Assembly (NCBI GenBank): GCA_963932145.1
Contig: OZ010571.1
Location: 154,127,798-154,191,797 of the forward strand
Reading direction: 5' to 3'
DNA: 64,000 nucleotides
DNA from: Acanthosepion lycidas
Taxonomy: Eukaryota; Mollusca; Cephalopoda; Sepiida; Sepiidae
This document shows positions 37,101 through 45,700 of this stretch, in pieces (positions within the stretch are counted from its first letter, which is position 1; the number at the start of each line of letters is the position of its first letter). A program made the translations under genes and the position numbers. A model generated the notes under the pieces. That model worked only from the letters and a program-made list of their open reading frames with translations. It was not told the DNA's origin and searched no databases.

Positions 37101-39652
37101 CGTTTATCTTTAGGAGGACGGCCAACTGGTCTTGCTACCCCAGATTTCTCTTTATTCATTCCATTCAGTCGCTGAGTCCTACCACCAATTACTCCACGGC
37201 ATTTTTCACTTCCACAGCGACAAATTTGCTGGTGACCAAAATCAAAATTTATAATTAATTATAGATTAAAAAAACAAAACAAAACAAAAGACTACTTTTA
37301 GTGAAGAGTACTTTAAAAGAAAGAGCTATATTATTATTATACAAAAATACTGATGCCAGGCTTTTAAGCAGATTATAGCCAAATGTGGGGGAATTTTTTC
37401 AAGCATATTAAATTGATTACCAAGTCATAGAAATCAAAGTTCATTCTTTCTTAGGCTATAAATATATTTTTGAAATAGGATATAAATAGAATAGCAGAAA
37501 ATATTCTACAAGGTAATCAAAAACGTCCTTGCCGGTATGCAGGAAATTCGACATACACTTAGTCCTCAAAGTAATCCCCATTGGCATTCAGAACATTTTG
37601 CCAGCATGCCTCCATCTGCACATTTCCCTGGCAGTAATAATCAGGTGTCTTGGATGCAAAGAGGGTTGGTAAGTACATGCTGAAAATCTGTTTCATCTGC
37701 AAAGGATTTCTCACAAAAGTGGTTGTCTAGGGTAATGGAAAAGGTGGTAATCTATTGGCATAACATCCAGCAAGTAAAGTGGATGGCAGAGTGTCCACCA
37801 GCCAAGTTGCTGTATGGTTTCCTTGGCTACCCATGCCACATGAAGCCTGGTGTTGTCATGGAGAAACAGTACACTCTTGCAATTAATCAATGCTGGTTCC
37901 TTCAGATTCAGTATCTAATGTACATGTTCCAACTGCTGCAAGTACAGATCAGCAGTGATGGTTTGCCCCTTTGATAGCAGCTCATAGTGTACCACTTGTT
38001 GACTAGTCCACCAAATACAGAGCATGATTTTTTGTGGATACAGAGGTGGTCTTGTGTGAGGCACAGGGTCCTGTGGTGACAACCAATGTCTGGCACACTT
38101 GGGAGTGTCATACAGGACCCACTTTTCATCACTGGTGAGCACTTGATCAATTATTGGTACACTACCAAGAAAGCAACAAGAAACAGGCTGTTACTTGTTG
38201 CTTGTACACCTATATGCAGTACAGGTCAAGTCTCACTGTTTCATCAGAAAACTAGAAGTGTTTGGCAAGTTCACCAAAAGTTTGGTTATTGTGTTTGTCT
38301 ATGGTCATTTTCAGGGCTTCATCATCCAGGACCTGTGGCCAGAAACACTGCAGAGTTCATCTCAAAGGGACAGATCTCCCAATCTAAACATCTGAAACCA
38401 ATGCCTGGTGGTGCATTCACTCACAATATTATTACCAAAGGCTTGACGTATTTGGTGACTTGATGCGGCTGTGGACAAGCTCACTTTAAAATCATAAAGC
38501 AGGCAACTCCAAACAAGCTGCTTTGACACTATCATGTTTCCTCGATGCTGCTCAAGCTATGACTGATGTATATGTGCAATACACCTGCATTGGTCAAGAA
38601 CAATGCACCCACCCCTTTCCCAGCACGTGACACACGTATCAGTGATCACTTCGTCTCACACAATGTAAAAAAACAGCAAGCACTTTTTTGGTTACTTTAT
38701 AAATAAGGGCCAATCGCACAATTCTACTGTGATATTCTTTACAGCAGTTGATCATATATTAATTTTGTATTTCTTGGAAGAATACAGATTAGTGGATTCA
38801 AAACATTATGGTTTAGGTTTTGTTTTAATGATTATGAATCATTACTTGCATTTATATTAACATTTTGCAAATAAAACAAAATTCTTAAATTTAAAAAACA
38901 AAGAATGTCAAAAGTATTTTGAGAAAATTCCGTAAAAAGGCAATACTTACCTGAGAATCTATATTGTAAGCATGAAAGTTATAATCGTAGGTAATTTCCG
39001 TATAGGGCTGAATATCCTTTAAGGCAAACAGTCCCATCCGATAATAACCATTGACATTCCTGTAAAATATAACAGAATAAATTTTTAAAGGTATATTTTT
39101 TAAAAGTTCATCAATAAATGAAGTTCATGCAACACAGCTATAAAAATTGGATCAATATTAAAAAGGCATCGATTTCTTTAAAAAAAAAAAAAAGAAAAAA
39201 AGTAAAATAAAAAAGAAAGAGAGTAGAGCAAGGGATTTTTTTTTAGATTCTCAGTATTGGGTAAGTGAATGACAAAATGGAAAAAAATCCTATATGAGGT
39301 GTTTCATCCTTTCAAAGGACTTCTTCAGACTAAATAATGTTCTTACTGATGAAATCATCATACATCAACTGTTGGTTATAGTTATACATCAAGACAAATG
39401 CTGGAGATGCAGGGATGCTTAACCTTAAATTCTGAGTGTTAAAAATAAATTTTATCTATGTATGGTAAGTGATAGTAAAATAAAATAGAAGACTTTTAAA
39501 GTATTGTGATCTAGATTTTCAGCAGCACTTTTCAACCCTACATGTGCACATCCTCCAATGTCTCATCGTGGTATTTTAACCTAATCCTAAGACAATATAC
39601 ATCTTTCTACCATTCATCTTGCAAAACATTTTATGTTCATTCTATCTATCTA

Positions 39653-39705
<53 letters not shown>

Positions 39706-42700
39706 CTTGGTAGCCACTTTTCCTATGAGAATTAGTTTCTAAAATCATATATAAATTGTGCACAAAAACCCTGCCATACATCTTACCAAAATAAGCAATC
39801 TATATCAGGTTGTGGGCAACAGCAATCACTTTAGATCCTTTTGATGATTTTTTTTCTCTTTTTGCCTAAGATGATGTGAAAAGAAAAACATTAGGAACAA
39901 CATTATGCTAAATATCAAAACATCAGTCAAATTCTTTAAAAATCTAACATGTTTAGCTCTCAACATTTCCATAAAGTACATTCAAGTTACCAATCTAAAT
40001 AAAACAGTAAAATGATTTTGTCTTTTCTTAGGTTTAAAAGATGAACAAAAACTAATGACTAGAAAGCCAATCAAGATTTGCAATCAGTATAATCTATAAA
40101 TGGATAACAGATTTCATTATGCTCTCCTGAAACATTTGATTTTAACAACAAGCTTAATTTTAACAATTGTCTTTGTAAGTAGAGAGTCCTAAGAACAGGT
40201 ATTTTGCTCTTATCAATCTGAAAGTATGATACTTCATCCTTAAGATTAATAATGATAAAATTATTATAAACAGTATCGACTATATGGATCCTATTGAAAA
40301 AATAAACAATTTATTTGAACTTTTCTCTTAAAAAAAACTTGTGTAAAAATGTCCTTTTAATAAGGGGTAAATTTTTCTTTGTCATATTGTTAATTCATAA
40401 ACTTTCCTAATACAACTCCATTGTGTAAATTAACTTTACTATTGTGGAAAGTGATTATCCGTTCCTATCTTGACAAGTAAACTAATAAAAAAAATATCAA
40501 ATTACCTATTGTCTTTAATTTTGAGAAGAGTCATTAACACTTGTATAGATACTGTGATTAATACAGCCTTTCAGCCAATCCACTCTTCTGCCCTTGTCAG
40601 GTGTAAATCCATGTGGTGGAGGGGGGAATCTCTCTACTCTAAGAACCTTCTAGAGTAAAGAGGTTTCTTTTCTTTCTTTCCACTAGTCCAAACCTTTACA
40701 GTTAGAATCCACCATGCCATGTACACAGAGCTGAATCATCCTCATTTCCTTCATTTTCCATTGATAAGAAGGAAGTCCCACACATACAGTTTCTTCCTGT
40801 GAACTGCTACATTGTGGAACTCCTGAGATGATGCTTCCCTGATCACTAAACTCTTAACCTCTTCAAGTCTAGGGTCAACTGTTATCTATCTTACATATCC
40901 TCATAATCTGAACTTACTTCTTTCTCTTACGTCCATACAACAACCTCATTCAGTAACCCTCTACCTTGTGTGGCTCTTGGGCCTTGTATTTAGTGAACAT
41001 TTAATTAAAAAAAACAAAAAAACGAAAATAAATGATTATATTTGATGAAAGCTGAAGAAGGGATCAGCTGAAATGTGTTAAAAACAGCAATGATACAAAA
41101 AGCTTTAAGCATCCAAACAATGTTGGATATAAATTAACAACTTAGTTGTTTTTTTTTTTTATTTCTGGCTACAATGCAGATATCTGTAAAAATTATTTTA
41201 GCTTACCACTTGATTATACAAACACTTTAAAAAGGGAGTTAAATATACCAGCTAAGCATCATGGATGTTTAGGAAAAAAGGTTTTGGTCTAATTTATCAA
41301 TATTTTTAAGCAGGTTTATTAATGTAAGCTTTTTAAATTTATTGCAGAAACTCATACTCAGTTTTTATGAATATGTAGGGATACTGAAAAGTTCATTAGC
41401 TTCCAAAAAAATAAAATTCTCATTTCTGACCATTTGGTCAGATTTTGGGAAGTTGGTGGAACCAAGAACTTTTTTTTTTTCATTACTCCTCATACTTTTT
41501 GGCCAAACATTATTTTTATTATGAAATGAGAATCTGATAAATTAAATTAATCCTATGTCAAATTCAAGTAGCAACTCATCTCTTAAGTGAAATCTATGGC
41601 TACCTTAAATAAAGATATTATTATTAATCATACATAAGTAACATTGTAATTATATATTAAGGTTTATTTTAACACACAATGAAAATGTACACTTTAAAAT
41701 TGATGTGACCTTTTTATCCATTATTGACAAAGCCAGGTAATTTACCCTCCAAAGAAGTAACTCACCATTTCTGCATCTCACAGTTGGGATCACACGAATG
41801 ATTGACGAATCGTCCAATGTTTCCCATTCGATAACCATCAATCATAGCGCCACCATCTAGATTGAGGCAGTAATGATGTCGTTCTTGAGAATAGTTCTCT
41901 GTCATTCGGCGGCGGAATTCATTTTCACTCACCACCTCACCAAGATACTCAAGGATGAATTGTCCTGTGAATAGAAAGCAATATATAAACATTTTTGTAC
42001 ATTTGTGCATATGTATAAATATATATATATATAGATATATATTTTATTAGGTTGGTGCAAAAATAATGACGTAATAATGTCGTTTTTGATGTTAAAAAAT
42101 ACGTCAAAAAACGACATTATTACGTCATTATTTTTGCACCAACCTACTATTAGAAAATATGACAATTCAGCCATTTTAATGTATGCTTATGAAATGAAAG
42201 TCACTTATACACTATACATACACTATTTTTATTAAAACTTATATGTTCAGTACATGTGTTATTTTCATCAGTTCTCCCATTCAAAATAAGTATGAATTAT
42301 AAACTTTAATGATTAAGCCAGACTTATTAGTGACAGAGATTCTAGCAAAGTCTAAAATGAAGATGAACAATAAATTAAACTATTTGTTGCATACTGTGTT
42401 ATATAAAATTTAAGGTGTATCACTAATTTGTTTTTTTTCTTTTTTTAAAGAAAAACAAAAAATAAATATTTAATGAAATTCAAAATTTTCACACTGGCCA
42501 ACAACAGAACATTAACGCCTAAGCATTTCTCCTATAAATATTACTTTCAGTTAATTGTCTCGGATATATAAAAATTTTGATTAAAAATAAATTAAAATTT
42601 TTGGTAATCCATCTGAAGAATATTATTTTTGAAAAATATAAAGCATTAAAAAGTGATAAAAGTATAAATTTGTTTTTCTTACCTGACATGAGATGATGTG

Positions 42701-45700
42701 ATGAGCGAACGCCATAGCCCCGATCTGGTGTTAAGAACATTTCTAAGCAAGGAGCCCATAGATGTTTCTGAAAACGATTATTCATGCAGCTGTCTCCACA
42801 TGGACAAAGACCAGGAGAACATTCTGTGTAAATCATTCTGCAAAGGAAAATAACAAAAGAATATTTGGTAGTTCAAGTTAAATTCTTATGGAACTTTAAG
42901 TCCAAAAATAAGTAACCATCTGTTTCAGTTTTTGTTATCATTATCATCAATATTAATTCAGACATTTTCTTTTTAAACAATGAGGAAGTATCACTTTTTA
43001 ACAGATTAGCCAAGGGTTACATTTCAGAGCCTGAATCATAAAGTGTTCAAGCATTTTCTGTTCAACAGTAGGAACACATCACTTTTTAACAAATGAACTC
43101 ATGTTGCATTTCAGAGGTTGACACAAATTATTCAGGCATTTTCTCTTAAACAATAAGGAAACATCACTTTTTAATTGATATACTCAAAATAAATTTGAGA
43201 GGGCCACAGATCAAATCAAAGTGAGCTTTAGATGTAAAAGTTCATTTCCCTTTGGATTAGCTGAGAAAAGGGAGATTTGAAAAAAACTAGAAGGCTAGCA
43301 GTACAAGAAGAAGCCATTAGAACATAGTCGATTAAAATCACATCGATAAAGTTTCTTGTTTGTGTAGATTTTATGGAAAGACAAAACAACTGCAGATTTT
43401 GAATCAGAGTGTAAGAACCTCACTAAGACACAGAACAATAAATGGTGACATGACAAAATTACCTAGGTGATACATTGGCATGTATATGAAAAACATACAG
43501 AAAAGTAATGTGAGAATTGTTTACAAAAGATAATAGAATTTGAAAAAGCCAAAGTTCTTTAGAATATGAAGATATAAACAGATTAAAAAATACAAACAGA
43601 TTAAGATAAAAATTTATTAAGAGCTACAAAAAAGAGGAAATTATGGAGATGATAGCTATGATTGCCAATGTCCTAAAGGAACACAGCACATAAAGGAGAA
43701 GATGCCCCCTTTAAATACATCAGTTGATAAAAAGGAGAAAACAGGCAAATATCAGAACCTGAAATGGGAATTGAAGATCTGGAATTTTAGTGAGGATAAT
43801 GTGATTCAAACATTTATTGAGTTTTCAAGTACTATCTCTAAAGTGCCTCATAATTCATAAAATTATCCCAAATATCTACTCCATTGTTCAACAAAAAACC
43901 TGCCTTCTAGAAACAGTGAGGTTCCTGAGGTATGTGCTGAACATCTTAGGTTATGGATAGCAACTTCATGTACAGCTGAACAGGTTATGATGTGTATTTG
44001 AACAGAGCAGGCTATGATACATCTTTGAAGAAAGAAGAAAAAAATGCTATGATGCATAGCTCTCATAGCTTCTGATCTTAAATAATTAAATGTGTTAACA
44101 TGTATATGTCTTGTTTTAGTGAATTAAGATAGGCTACAGTAAATATCCCATTCAGTACCACAGAAATGCTTATCAGGTGACAGATGACACATTCTGTTTC
44201 TGTTTGTAGTTATTTAAAAACTAACTTAACGTTTCTATTCAGTACAAATAAATTCCATGAGAATGCATCATATAAAAATTACAGATTAGAAAACAAAAAC
44301 AATAAATTGTACAGATTTTTACTTTAAAGTAATCTATATGATATTCTAGTTTTCAAAATAAAGATGAATGGTTTGTAAATCTTTCTAAAATTTTAAGACT
44401 CCAATGGGATAATCACTTGATTATGGTTATTCTTTCAGTTTACAAAAATGTATTTTAATCAGGAAATATTTTATATTATTTTAAAGACATTTAAAATATT
44501 CAGTGATATATTTTTAAAATTTGGCGCAAATGAGAAATAATTACTTTATAAAGGTAAAACTAAACCTGTACGATAGGAAAATAATTTCTGCAATGATTTC
44601 ATAGTTTTTAAACATTTTAAAGAAAAGTTTTTCAAATTCAACCATGTCACATGTTTCTTTAGAATTAGTGTCAGAGATTAATTTTAATATTAAGGATCAA
44701 GCATGAATGTGAGTCAAGGGATTGGTTACTTGTACTGGTTTTAATTGTTTATTCAATAAACAATTATATGGAAGAAAGTTACTTTTATAGGTTTTCTTTC
44801 ATTTTTTAAAATGATTTAAACCAGTTCATATGCTGTTTTTATTTACCTTTACAAATAATTTCTTGCTAAAATTATTTAAAAGAGAATGAACTTCAACATT
44901 CAAATAACAGAATCTCACCAGTATTTAAACAGGGTGTGTTTAAAGGGGCCTTTTAGAAGTTTTATAATCTTAATAATTAGGTATTTCAGAAAATTAGTAG
45001 ATAAACTTTTAAAAAGGAACATTTTTATCAGACTAACTCTGATATAATCATACTTAAAGGCAGAACAATCATCAAGTGTTTATTAGATCATCATTTCATG
45101 AAGTTAATGTTTAGCAAAGCAATTAAAAAAAAAGAAAATCTACTGTAATGACAAAAGTATGCAAGTGTAGACTTTAAGAAAGCTTTATTCAACTGAGAAT
45201 AAAAGGTTTGCATATAGTGTCCTTTTATAGACCCAGTAAACATCAATATATTACTTGATGTTGATATTTTTTAAGTTTGTTCAACCTTCCTTTGATTAAC
45301 TTTAGAAAATTCATGTTTAAATTTAGTTAAAATTTGTCCAACTGACAGTAATTAACGAACCTGTTGAGGCACTCCTCTCCACAGCCACTTTTCCCATCTG
45401 TTAATCCTGAAGAACAACTGCAAGGATGAGGTTCATATGGAGACACTGGTTTGATATCCACATAAAAATCTGAATGAAAAATATTAGAAATTAACCATTA
45501 AATAATAAGGTTCATTAATGAAAAAAGAAAATTCTCATTATTCAATTTTACAAATTATATTGAAATCAAACTGCTACATTACAATAAAATAAATAGCAAA
45601 AGTGTAGGTCTTACTTGATTCCTTATATAGTTATCCATTTTTCTTAACATATCATTGGTAAATAAATTACTAATCACAAGATGAAAAACTAACTTCAGAT

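Noticed and set aside
42955..43185. CRISPR-like array
   Set aside because: Only three diverged units without distinct spacers, in an animal gene intron.
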